6,310 nucleotides of DNA from an uncultured Alkalilimnicola sp. (GCA_937951875.1 CALGAN010000042.1:1-6310), one strand, 5' to 3'; positions 1 through 6,304 are shown, counted from the stretch's first letter. A program made the numbers and translations. Notes: generated by a model not told the origin, from the letters alone.

Positions 1-215
1 CGGCCGTGCCAGCCTGACCCGGCAGACCAACCCGCCGAGGATCATCGCGCTCCTACACCACGCGATGGGACACCATCAGTCGGCCTGGCTCATCGCGAGG
101 CGAGCGTCATAGCGGCGGGTGAGGTATCTAGCGCCGCAGTAATGGTAGCGATGGCTATCGCTGACCACGATCAGCTTGATCTGCGCTGGGTCGAGCCCGA
201 GCCGCCGCGGGCCGG
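1..215 (-). pseudogene. Relic of a metallo-beta-lactamase-fold hydrolase
   Basis: Read on the minus strand, about 45 codons resemble the metal-binding segment of MBL-fold metallohydrolases. The pieces in order are RRLGLDPAQIKLIVVS (about 202-160), then DSHRYHYCGARYL where functional family members have HGHGDHYGGARYL, then a stretch ending MSQAD at 79-93. The HxHxDH zinc motif is damaged: the first His is Asp (codon 157-159), the Asp is Tyr (145-147) and a Gly is Arg (148-150). Two His codons remain (151-153, 142-144). Each difference fits a single base change. A TGA at 76-78 falls where the family usually has Trp after Ala-Asp, and beyond it the reading frame is lost or shifted. The fragment is cut by the window edge. 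Homology is recalled, not searched; identification is moderately sure, and loss of function is very likely if the identification is right. Confidence 0.55.
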
Positions 216-410
216 CATCAAAAGTGCAACTTTCCGCTTGGCCGCGGCTCGGAATGCCTCTTTATTGCCTAGTCTGCGAACTACCTTTCAGGAAATCTAC
301 CTAAAATGGACGCGCCGCAAGCGAACTCGTAGCTGGCACCAGTAGCCATTTCGACGCGTCATCCCTCTAGAGGTGGCGGGGCCCGCGCGGCGCCCCCCGA
401 AAAGCGTCCA

Positions 411-438
411 CCCTCCCGGCGGGAGGGGGGCGATTTTT
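411..438 (+). terminator. Terminator-like GC hairpin with T-run
   Basis: CCCTCCC (411-417) pairs perfectly with GGGAGGG (421-427) around a 3-base loop. A TTTTT run at 434-438 follows about six bases after the stem. This is the shape of a rho-independent terminator for plus-strand transcription, although the gap before the T-run is longer than ideal. A short AAAA at 400-403 on the other side could give weak activity in the opposite direction. No intact gene ends just upstream, so it may be left over from lost sequence. Confidence 0.4.
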
Positions 439-575
439 GATCAACCGAAAGTGTTCTCTCATTTTTCTGTGACTTACGCAACGGTTCCCTGATCGCGAGC
501 TTTTGTTTGAGCCAATCTGGGTGGCAAAATGGCAACAAGGGAAGCCGCCTTTCAGAAGCCGGCCGTCCAAGCTCG

Positions 576-588
576 GCCTTCGGAAGGC
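576..588. repeat. Perfect inverted repeat GCCTTC-G-GAAGGC
   Basis: GCCTTC (576-581) and GAAGGC (583-588) are exact reverse complements around one central base. As RNA this would fold with a five-pair stem and a CGG loop. No T-run follows, so it is not an obvious terminator. It lies about 110 bases before the transposase relic and could belong to that element's end or be a protein site. Confidence 0.3.
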
Positions 589-695
589 GTTCCTTTCCAA
601 GAAGTTACGGACGCACGGGATAAGAGGGGGCAAAACTTGTGGCGGTGTCGCGGTTTTCACTTCCCTCGGCCTGGCTGGCCTGATTCCCTTTGGGC

Positions 696-1198
696 ATGGT
701 TCCTCCCGCCGACCCTGGCGCGCTGTCGCCGGCCGAGTTGAAGGCGCTGGTCAGCGCGCTCTGGGCAAGGTGGCGGACCTTGAGCGGATGGTTGTCGCCC
801 AGCGCGAGGAGATTGCCTGCCTCAAGGGGCTGAAGGATCGACCAGCGATCAAGCCGAGCGGCATGGGGCAGGCGACCGAGCCGAAGCCATCGCGCCACCG
901 CCGCGGCCGTGGCAAGGTCATAGCGCGGCTGGCGGTGGAGAAGCGGGTGCTGCTGGCCACGGTACCGCTTGGCTCGCGGTTCCAGGGCTACCAAGATTTC
1001 CTGGTCTAGGATCCTGTGCTGCGGACCGAGGCGGTGCGCTACCGGCGCGAGCGCTGGCGGACACCGGAGGGGCAACTGATCGTGGCGCCGCTGCCGGGCG
1101 GGGTGGATGGCCACTTCGGGCCGGAACTCCGGTGCTGCGTGCTGGCCGAGTACCACCAAGGTCAGGGGACGGTGCCGCGCTTGGTCACGAAGCTATAG
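696..1198 (+). pseudogene. IS66-like transposase, N-terminal fragment
   Basis: The relic begins at ATG 696 with MVPPADPGALSPAELKALV. It continues in another frame with GKVADLERMVVAQREEIACL, a basic KPSGMGQATEPKPSRHRRGR segment, and then YRRERWRTPEGQLIVAPLP and GHFGPELRCCVLAEYHQGQ. This order (leucine-rich N-terminal coil, basic region, Zn-finger-like middle, then the start of the transposase core) is that of IS66-like transposases of about 500 residues; only about 165 remain. The frame changes at about 759-762 and is explained by loss of one base. A TAG at 1007-1009 interrupts it where a Gln (CAG) is expected before Asp. Similarity ends near a second TAG at 1196-1198, and no DDE catalytic core is present. 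Non-functional. The element's left end was not identified. Confidence 0.75.
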
Positions 1199-1202
1199 GT
1201 GG

Positions 1203-1608
1203 TTGGGATCTCCGCGGTCTCGCCCTCGGAGACGCGGAGCGTCACCGAGGCACTGGTTGGCCGCCAGGGTACGCTGTAGCGGTTGGGCTGGAGTTCGACT
1301 CAGCGGTCCGGGTGCACCGCCGGCACCAGTTCGCGAACCGGCCGGCAAGGCGGACGGCCGTTCAGCAGCCCCAGCGTCACGGCCTCGTTTGCCGGAACCG
1401 CTTGATCGGCGGGGTGCCGGTGGTGCAGTGAATGCGGGCCTCGGTGACCTTGCGGGCCCAGCGCGCCACATGCACCCCCATCTCCGCGCAAGAACCGAAG
1501 TGGTGACCGACGCCACTCTCGTTCTTGCCCTTGATGCGTGCCTTAAACGGCGCTCAGGGGCGCGATCAGCATCCCCCATCGGTAGCAAAAAGGCCAGGAA
1601 GCGGGCGT
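1203..1608 (-). pseudogene. istA: IS21-family transposase IstA, C-terminal fragment
   Basis: Minus-strand peptides match the end of the IstA catalytic domain and the following beta-barrel domain. They read ARFLAF, then WGMLIAP, then APFKARIKGKNESGVG (family: PYRARTKGKVESGV), then FGSCAEMGVHVARWARKV, TEARIHCTTGTPPIKRFR, NGRPPCRPVRELVPAVHPDR and VELQPNRYSVPWRP (family: VELDTNRYSVPWRL). The copy is broken several times: frameshifts near 1590, 1557 and 1390, TGA codons at 1556-1554 and 1302-1300, and loss of roughly ten codons between GVGH and FGS near 1505. The TGA at 1302-1300 sits where homologs often have Cys before VEL. The N-terminal half, the earlier catalytic residues and the istB partner are absent. 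Homology is recalled from family knowledge; the order and number of matching blocks make it fairly secure. Confidence 0.75.
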
Positions 1609-1619
1609 TACACTCTCCT

Positions 1620-1716
1620 CGCGGCTGGTCGCGTCATGGTGCAGTTCACCCCACAGCACCCTCACTGCCACCCTGGACTTGAATTTCGCTGCACACCGCT
1701 TCCGCTTGCCCGCCAT
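1620..1716 (-). pseudogene. IS3-family OrfA, N-terminal fragment
   Basis: ATG at 1716-1714 opens with MAGKRKRCAAKFKSRVAV and continues VLWGEL. It closely follows the OrfA (helix-turn-helix, IS3-type transposase subunit) N-terminus MAGKRKRYSAEFKARVAL...GEL. A strong ribosome site, GAGGAGG, lies at 1733-1727, ten bases before the ATG. After GEL the similarity stops and the frame runs into the IS21 relic, ending at TAA 1545-1543, so only about 25 of roughly 90-100 residues survive. OrfB, which carries the DDE integrase core, is absent. The truncation coincides with the junction to istA sequence. Confidence 0.7.
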
Positions 1717-1783
1717 CCGGGTCCATCCTCCTCGCAGGTCGGACGAGCTTATCCACCTGTCCGAAATCTGGGGCCCTCTCACA
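1717..1783 (-). mobile_element. Left terminal region of an IS3-family element
   Basis: Reading the minus strand from 1783, the sequence starts TG and contains CCCCAGATTTCGGACAGGTG shortly after. IS3-family elements with this type of OrfA start with TG, a C-rich block and ATTTCGGACAGGTG some 60-70 bases before orfA. The spacing to the orfA ATG fits. The right end and any target duplication are missing, so the exact boundary is uncertain by a few bases. Confidence 0.5.
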
Positions 1784-1811
1784 GCGCACCTCCTGCAAGG
1801 GCCGCGGGTGG

Positions 1812-2735
1812 TCAAGCGGGGAGGCGATGCGTCACGCAGAGCGCTGCCAGGGCCAGATCCCCAACCGGCGTCTGACGGTACAAACCGGCGCGGCGCATGG
1901 CCGTCAGCCGGACCTGTGGTCGTGGATCCGCCCAGCCCAGCAACGCGTTCAGCTGCCGGGCCGCATCGGGGCGGAGCCCCGGCAAGCCGCGCAGCGCCGC
2001 TGCATGCGCCGCCACTCGCCGCAGGAACAGCGCCGTGCCGCGCTGCCAAGCTGCCGCAGCACGGGACAGTGGGTTACCCTTGGCGCCCACCGCATTGCGG
2101 CCATGCTGGCGATACAGAACGGCCGGTTCCGGATCATGGATCACCGTACCACCCACGGCGGTGACGGTTAGATAACTCCACCAGTCATGCAGTGACTCGG
2201 TCGGCATGGGCAGCGACAGCGCGACCTGCCGCGCCGCAGGGTTCAGCACCAAGGTGCAGCCAGTGGCGATGTTCTGGACCAGGGCATTCCCGAAGCCCGG
2301 CCGGCGCCGCAGGCCTGGTGACAGGGTCAGCGGCTGCAGCTGCGCGTCCACAAGCCGCTGGCGGGCGCAGTAGAGCGCAGGCCGGTCGGGGCTGCTGCCA
2401 AGGGCGGCGAGAGCGCGGGCCAGCTTGTCGGGCAGCCAGACGTCGTCCTGGTCGCAGAAGGCAACTGGCTGCAGCCCGGAAGCCGCGGCGAGCAGTTGCT
2501 GGAAGCTCCCACCGATACCAAGCTGCCGGGGGCCGGTGTCCAGACGCTGCACCCGGCCCGGATGCCGCGCGGCAAACGCCTCCAGCACGGCAACCGTGGA
2601 ATCGGTGCTGCCGTCGTCGCGCCACAACAGCTGCCAATCCACCTCCACCTGCGCCGCAATGGAAGCCAGCTGCGCCGGTAGAAAACGGTCACCATTAAAC
2701 GTCGCCAGCAGAATGGTGACGGGTTGCAGGCTCAT
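1812..2735 (-). CDS. GT2 glycosyltransferase, rhamnosyltransferase-like
   Basis: A 307-residue GT-A-fold family 2 enzyme predicted to move a sugar from a nucleotide donor (dTDP-rhamnose in several relatives) to a lipid-linked or growing glycan on the cytoplasmic side. Residues 6-18 (VTILLATFNGDRF) form the first strand and donor loop. DDGSTD (40-45) binds the nucleotide, DQDDVW (95-100) holds the metal-binding DxD-like motif, and HDWW (183-186) supplies the likely catalytic Asp. YRQHGRNAVGA (208-218) is the conserved segment after the catalytic core, and the tail GLYRQTPVGDLALAAL is typical of the family's end. Length is normal (about 300), so the gene appears intact although IS debris begins 29 bases after its stop. 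The start is unsure: ATG 2735 fits the family best, while GTG 2750 would add five residues, and neither has a clear ribosome site. No membrane segment is evident. The donor and acceptor cannot be read from sequence. Confidence 0.92.
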   Translation of the reverse strand: MSLQPVTILLATFNGDRFLPAQLASIAAQVEVDWQLLWRDDGSTDSTVAVLEAFAARHPGRVQRLDTGPRQLGIGGSFQQLLAAASGLQPVAFCDQDDVWLPDKLARALAALGSSPDRPALYCARQRLVDAQLQPLTLSPGLRRRPGFGNALVQNIATGCTLVLNPAARQVALSLPMPTESLHDWWSYLTVTAVGGTVIHDPEPAVLYRQHGRNAVGAKGNPLSRAAAAWQRGTALFLRRVAAHAAALRGLPGLRPDAARQLNALLGWADPRPQVRLTAMRRAGLYRQTPVGDLALAALCVTHRLPA

Positions 2736-2857
2736 GGATACACCCGGCACGGAGCAGGGTCAGATGGCACTGTGCTTGGCCTCTGGCTGTCATCAGTGCG
2801 GTGCGGGTGCCCTGGCCCACCACGTGCCGTTGGCGTACCAGGCTGCCGCCCGACCAA

Positions 2858-2887
2858 GTTTCCGGTAAACTATCAACTAATTGTTGA
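2858..2887. promoter_or_regulatory. Two adjacent palindromes, possible operator
   Basis: GTTTCCGGTAAAC (2858-2870) is palindromic except for one mismatched pair. TCAACTAATTGTTGA (2873-2887) has perfect five-base arms, TCAAC and GTTGA, around TAATT. Their closeness and their position in the AT-rich core between divergent genes suit a binding site for a regulator of one or both genes. No regulator gene is in the window to pair with them. Confidence 0.3.
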
Positions 2888-2911
2888 ATTGCAACCCGAA
2901 AATGATATCAA
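2884..2911 (+). promoter_or_regulatory. Weak sigma-70-like promoter candidate
   Basis: TTGAAT (2884-2889) and TATCAA (2906-2911), 16 bases apart, each match four or more of the six consensus positions of -35 and -10 boxes. Transcription would start near 2918 and leave a leader of about 200 bases before the fusion gene. The -35 box overlaps the second palindrome, which would suit repression. The score is modest and alternative boxes exist. Confidence 0.25.
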
Positions 2912-3108
2912 TAAGGTTCACGTATATGCCTCGCTGTTGCCTTTTTTGCGCTGTCGCTCCGATCGCCCGCTGCGGCCGAAGGCAACCGGCGGACGGCGCC
3001 CGACGCCGCCAAGCTGTGGTCGTCACCCTGGCGCACGCTGCGCTACGGTTGCCAGGATCAGGCCCGCGCCGGCCGGCGCTGCGGTTCCGCGCGACGGCAT
3101 GCAAAATT

Positions 3109-3112
3109 GAGG
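3109..3112 (+). promoter_or_regulatory. Ribosome binding site deciding a GTG start
   Basis: GAGG lies seven bases before GTG 3120, a normal spacing. The alternative ATG 3129 has GAGG only three bases upstream, and ATG 3171 has no well-spaced site. This favours GTG 3120, although ATG 3171 lies closest to where clear domain similarity starts. Confidence 0.5.
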
Positions 3113-3119
3113 CCCGCCT

Positions 3120-6116
3120 GTGAGGCCGATGTCAGGTCTCGGCGACCGACCCGACGACGGTGTGGTGGGAATGACCGCGGAGCAACTGCTGCGATATCGG
3201 TTGGTATGCGAATTTGTTTCGGGCCGCCGGGTATTAATCGTTAGCCGCAGCGAAGCGGCCGGCGCCACGCTGGTGGCCGAAGTGGCAGCGCAGGTCGTCG
3301 ACCTGCGCCTGACTGGCGCGGCCAGGGTATGGTCGCGCACGGGCAATCTGTCCGGGCACTCCGCGGTTATCGTCGTGCGGGGCGACTGCAGCGCTATTCC
3401 CTTGGCCGACCATTGCGTCGATGCTGTGGTCAGCCTTGAGACCCTGGGCCCTCTAGAGCGGTATGCCGTGGCGTTGCTGGAGATGCAGCGGGTGCTGCGC
3501 CCCGGCGGCCTGCTCATCCTGGCCGGTCCTGACGGTTCGGCGTCCCAACCGGCGGAGCGCCTGGACAACGCCTTTTCCAACCTGCTACAAAACCGTTTCC
3601 CGTATGTCGCCCTGGCTGGACAGTCGCCGCGCTTCGGACCTGGCCTTGTGTTCGCTGGCCCGGTCGCGGGGACCCGGGTATTCACGCCGGACGGGGCGCC
3701 CGTGGAGTGCGGCGCGGCGCGGTGCGATCACTTGGCTCTGGCCAGCGATGCCCCGTTGCCACCGCTGTTCAATAGCCTCTGCCTCGACCTTGACGTGCCT
3801 GGCGACGCTGGCCGCGCCGCCCCAGCGGCGCGGCCGGCGAGCGATGCCAGGACGGCCGTGCTAGAGCGCGCCCTGGCCGAGCAGACGCAGCGCGCCGCCG
3901 TGGCGACCGCGCAACTGGCGATAGAACGGCAGCGGGCTAGCGTTATCGAGGCCAGCACGGTCTGGCGGACAACAGCGCCGCTGCGCCGGTTCCTCGATCC
4001 CTTCCCACGACTGCGGCGCTTGGGCCGCCAGGCTCTTGGCGTCGCGGCCCGCCAGCGCCGGGCTTGGCTGAGCCGCCGGGCGGAGGCACAGCGGGCTGCA
4101 GCCTACCGGCCATTGGTCACTGCCATCGTGCCAAATTTCAACCACGCCCGCTTCCTGCCGCAGCGGCTCGACAGCATCCTGCAGCAGACCTACCCGAACC
4201 TGGAAGTGCTGATCCTGGACGACGCCTCGACGGATGACAGCGTGGCCGTGATCGAGCGCTATCAGTTGGCCTTCCCGGACCGGGTGCGGGTGCTCCGGAA
4301 CGAGCGCAACTCCGGCAACGTTTTCCGTCAGTGGCGCAAGGGCGTTGAGGCAGCGTCCGGCGAGTTGATCTGGATCTGCGAAAGCGACGACTTCGCCGAG
4401 CTGACATTCCTCGCCAACCTGGTGCCGGCCTTTGCCGACGACAGCGTCATGCTCGGTTTCGGCCGGATTCAGTTCGCCAACCGCGCGGGTCGGCCCTATG
4501 CCGGTCTCGATGCCTATCGGGAACGTGCCCAGCGGGGAATTTGGTCCGCGCCGAATATCCGCCCCGCCAAGGCTTGGTTCGACACGGCATTCGGCGTGGC
4601 CAACGTCATCCCTAATGTCGGCGGCTGCCTGATCCGGCGCCAGCCGATCGAGCCGGAGGTCTGGGAGGAGGCCGCGAACTACCGAATTCTCGGCGACTGG
4701 TACCTGTATGCAATGCTGGCTCGCGGCGGGCGGATTGCCTTCATGCCGAAGGCGGTTGCCTACTTCCGGCAGCACGGCAGCAATACCTCGGTGTCCGGCT
4801 TCACTGGTGTGGCCTATTACACCGAGCACGAGCGCCTGCTCCGGCTGTTGCGTCAGCGTTGGGGCGTACCGCCAGCTACCGTGGCCCGCTTCCATGCGCG
4901 GCTGCAGGCCCAATTCGACTGGGCGAAAGCCGCTCCGGCGCTCGGTTCCCTGGCTGCGGTGTTCGATCTGGACAAGGTGCTGGCCGTCCAGCGCAGTGCC
5001 CGTCACATCCTGATAGTGATCCTTGGTTTCTATCTCGGTGGAGGGGAGCTGTTCCCGATCCATCTGGCTAACGAGCTGGTACGGCGTGGCTATATCATTT
5101 CGGTCATGACACTGCAGACGCATGATTGGGATGCCCGGATCCGCGCGCAACTCGACCGCCGCATCGCCGTCTACTCAGCGAACATGATGCAGCGGATTGG
5201 CCCGGCGCGGTTCCTGGCGGAGGCCGGGATCGATCTGGTCCATTCGCACTTCGTCGGAGCCGAAAACGTGTTCTTCAGCGAGACACAGCCGGCGCCGGAC
5301 ATTCCCTACGTGGTCACGCTGCATGGCTCCTATGAGGTCATCGGTTCTAGACCGGACTTTATCCGGCGGATAGCCCAGTATGTAGATCATTGGGTCTATC
5401 TGACTCCGAAGAACCTGGATCACCTCCAGCTCCTGACCCCTGCCGAGCGCAGCCGAATCTCGACGTCCCGCATCCCGAATGGGATGCCGCTGGACCCCCG
5501 ACCGTTCAACGCGACCCGTGCCGAGCTCGGCATTGGCAACGACGATCTCGTCTTCGCCCTGGTGTCGCGCGCGATTCCGGAGAAGGGCTGGGAGGTGGCG
5601 ATCCAGGCACTAGCGCTTGCACAGGCGCGAACGCAGCGCCGCCTTGTGCTGCTGCTGTGCGGCGCGGGCCCCGAGGCCGACCGCCTAGCCAGCCTGTACG
5701 CAGACCAGCCGGCGGTGAAATTCCTCGGCTTCCAGGAGCGAGTGCATGGCCTGTACCGCCTCGCCGATTGCGCCATCTTGCCAACGCGTTTCCAGGGCGA
5801 ATCCTTCCCGCTAACCCTGATCCAGGCGATGCAGGTTGGGACGCCAGTCATCGCCACGGATGTAGGCGAGATCGCCAGCATGCTCAGCCGCGACGGCAGA
5901 CGCGCTGGCCTTGTCGTGCCGCCTATCCCGGATGATACAGCCTTCGCCGAAAGCGTGGCGCAAGCCATGCTGGTGCTGGAGGATTCTGCTACCCGTGCGG
6001 CCTGTGCTCGGGATGCCGCTGCGCTCGGCCAGCAGTTCAACATGGAGGCGGTTGCCACCGCCTATATCGCCTGCTTTGACCAAGTGATCGAGCGTCATCG
6101 GACGGGGGCTGCATGA
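3120..6116 (+). CDS. Methyltransferase-like/GT2/GT4 fusion glycosyltransferase
   Basis: A 998-residue, apparently intact multidomain enzyme for surface glycan assembly. Residues 20-175 resemble a class I SAM methyltransferase (RVLIVSRSEAAG at 37-48, VDAVVSLETL at 100-109, EMQRVLRPGGLLIL at 121-134). However, the glycine-rich loop GEGYG of relatives reads SEAAG, and the usual Glu-His after ET is absent, so methylation is doubtful. Residues 243-330 form a helical, Arg/Ala-rich linker with an STVWRTTAPLR motif (279-289) often found between such domains. Residues 331-557 are a GT2 domain: VTAIVPNFNHARFL, DDASTDD (367-373), the metal site ESDD (421-424), GDW (525-527) with the likely base, and YFRQHGSN. 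Residues 629-990 are a GT4 (GT-B) domain: N-terminal loop GGGELFP, HSHF (708-711), EKGW (821-824), GAGPE (848-852), and the donor-binding segment GESFPLTLIQAM (893-904), in which the second Glu of EX7E is Gln902. The protein probably adds two successive sugars. No membrane helix or signal peptide is evident; it is likely cytoplasmic. The start is the least certain feature. Confidence 0.95.
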   Translation: MRPMSGLGDRPDDGVVGMTAEQLLRYRLVCEFVSGRRVLIVSRSEAAGATLVAEVAAQVVDLRLTGAARVWSRTGNLSGHSAVIVVRGDCSAIPLADHCVDAVVSLETLGPLERYAVALLEMQRVLRPGGLLILAGPDGSASQPAERLDNAFSNLLQNRFPYVALAGQSPRFGPGLVFAGPVAGTRVFTPDGAPVECGAARCDHLALASDAPLPPLFNSLCLDLDVPGDAGRAAPAARPASDARTAVLERALAEQTQRAAVATAQLAIERQRASVIEASTVWRTTAPLRRFLDPFPRLRRLGRQALGVAARQRRAWLSRRAEAQRAAAYRPLVTAIVPNFNHARFLPQRLDSILQQTYPNLEVLILDDASTDDSVAVIERYQLAFPDRVRVLRNERNSGNVFRQWRKGVEAASGELIWICESDDFAELTFLANLVPAFADDSVMLGFGRIQFANRAGRPYAGLDAYRERAQRGIWSAPNIRPAKAWFDTAFGVANVIPNVGGCLIRRQPIEPEVWEEAANYRILGDWYLYAMLARGGRIAFMPKAVAYFRQHGSNTSVSGFTGVAYYTEHERLLRLLRQRWGVPPATVARFHARLQAQFDWAKAAPALGSLAAVFDLDKVLAVQRSARHILIVILGFYLGGGELFPIHLANELVRRGYIISVMTLQTHDWDARIRAQLDRRIAVYSANMMQRIGPARFLAEAGIDLVHSHFVGAENVFFSETQPAPDIPYVVTLHGSYEVIGSRPDFIRRIAQYVDHWVYLTPKNLDHLQLLTPAERSRISTSRIPNGMPLDPRPFNATRAELGIGNDDLVFALVSRAIPEKGWEVAIQALALAQARTQRRLVLLLCGAGPEADRLASLYADQPAVKFLGFQERVHGLYRLADCAILPTRFQGESFPLTLIQAMQVGTPVIATDVGEIASMLSRDGRRAGLVVPPIPDDTAFAESVAQAMLVLEDSATRAACARDAAALGQQFNMEAVATAYIACFDQVIERHRTGAA

Positions 6117-6130
6117 CACCGCATTGGTAG
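6113..6130 (+). other. ATGA overlap with a five-codon open frame
   Basis: ATG at 6113 overlaps the TGA stop of the fusion gene as ATGA, the classic arrangement for a coupled downstream gene. The frame closes after MTPHW at TAG 6128-6130. Either this is chance, or the next gene of the operon was lost and only its first codons remain next to foreign sequence. No Shine-Dalgarno sequence stands out. Confidence 0.2.
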
Positions 6131-6208
6131 GCCTGGATTGTATCCTTCCAGTGATGCTTTCGATAGGTACTTAAAGTTGACGTAGCAGGCATCTGGACAC
6201 CTCGAAAA

Positions 6209-6304
6209 ACCTGGCTGTTGGGTGGCGGTGCAGTCGGCCTCGGTCGCGTCCCAGGAGGTGGTGTAGGAGGACCGGAGCCCGGGGCGCGTAGCGAAGTCCC
6301 TGGG
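6209..6304 (+). ncRNA. Possible structured RNA, perhaps group II intron 5' part
   Basis: No reading frame looks coding, but three helices follow one another. First, ACCTG (6209-6213) pairs with TGGGT (6219-6223), including two G-U pairs. Second, CTCGGTC (6239-6245) pairs with GACC plus GAG (6270-6273 and 6275-6277) across one bulged G. Third, CCCGGGG (6278-6284) pairs with CCCTGGG (6298-6304) with one G-U, capped by an inner CGC-GTA-GCG hairpin (6285-6293). The second and third helices abut and could stack. Style and sequence recall domain I of bacterial group II introns, but I found no GTGYG 5' end, and the rest lies beyond the window. Other structured RNAs or an IS end are possible. Confidence 0.3.

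Larger units (their letters stand above)
216..695. other. Non-coding stretch between relics
   Basis: No open frame here has a convincing start, ribosome site and protein-like composition. It contains a 10-base perfect palindrome CCTCTAGAGG at 364-373, a GC-rich block with a terminator-like hairpin (411-438), an A/T-richer run at about 430-500, and a perfect inverted repeat at 576-588. A frame at 503-695 is open and runs on into the transposase relic. Its peptide (WVAKWQQGKPPF, then AFLSKKLRTH) has the look of recurring intergenic or IS-flanking sequence rather than a gene, and I could not assign it. Confidence 0.4.
696..1783. mobile_element. Mosaic of three decayed insertion sequences
   Basis: Three unrelated IS fragments lie end to end with almost no spacer: an IS66-like transposase 5' part (plus, to about 1198), an IS21 istA 3' part (minus, about 1608-1203), and the left end with the orfA start of an IS3-family element (minus, 1783 to about 1620). 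Each lacks most of its element, and none keeps two recognisable ends, so the block cannot transpose by itself. The pattern fits successive insertions followed by deletions. The outer edge at 1783 lies 29 bases past the stop codon of the glycosyltransferase gene. Confidence 0.65.
2736..3119. promoter_or_regulatory. Divergent intergenic region
   Basis: These 384 bases separate the two divergently transcribed glycosyltransferase genes and should hold both promoters. The parts next to each gene are GC-rich. The core at about 2856-2928 is markedly richer in A and T and contains the palindromes and promoter-like boxes listed separately. Open frames here (for example ATG 2926, which runs to 3123 with AAGG nine bases upstream) give Arg/Ala-rich peptides unlike a known protein, so I do not call a gene. 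Confidence 0.5.

Noticed and set aside
142..345. 67-codon plus frame
   Set aside because: It is antisense to the hydrolase relic and ends in low-complexity basic sequence.
503..1009. 168-codon plus frame as an intact gene
   Set aside because: Only its second part is transposase-like, entered through a frameshift; the first part is unrelated upstream sequence.
605..1159. 184-codon minus-strand frame
   Set aside because: It is antisense to the IS66-like transposase relic, whose plus-strand peptide matches a known family; the minus peptide does not.
1543..2049. 168-codon minus frame as one protein
   Set aside because: It joins an out-of-frame part of the GT2 gene to the IS3 orfA start and part of the IS21 relic; the real orfA start is ATG 1716.
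1679..2698. Several plus-strand frames of 92-168 codons
   Set aside because: They are antisense to the GT2 gene and are Pro/Ala/Arg-rich without motifs.
2915..3236. Signal-peptide-like stretch (ICLAVAFFALSLRSPAAAEG) in a plus frame
   Set aside because: The frame has no ATG, GTG or TTG start before it, the downstream residues are not protein-like, and it overlaps the fusion gene start.
3861..5150. 429-codon open frame on the minus strand
   Set aside because: It lies wholly inside the fusion glycosyltransferase gene, has no protein-family motifs, and is explained by GC-rich codon bias on the opposite strand.
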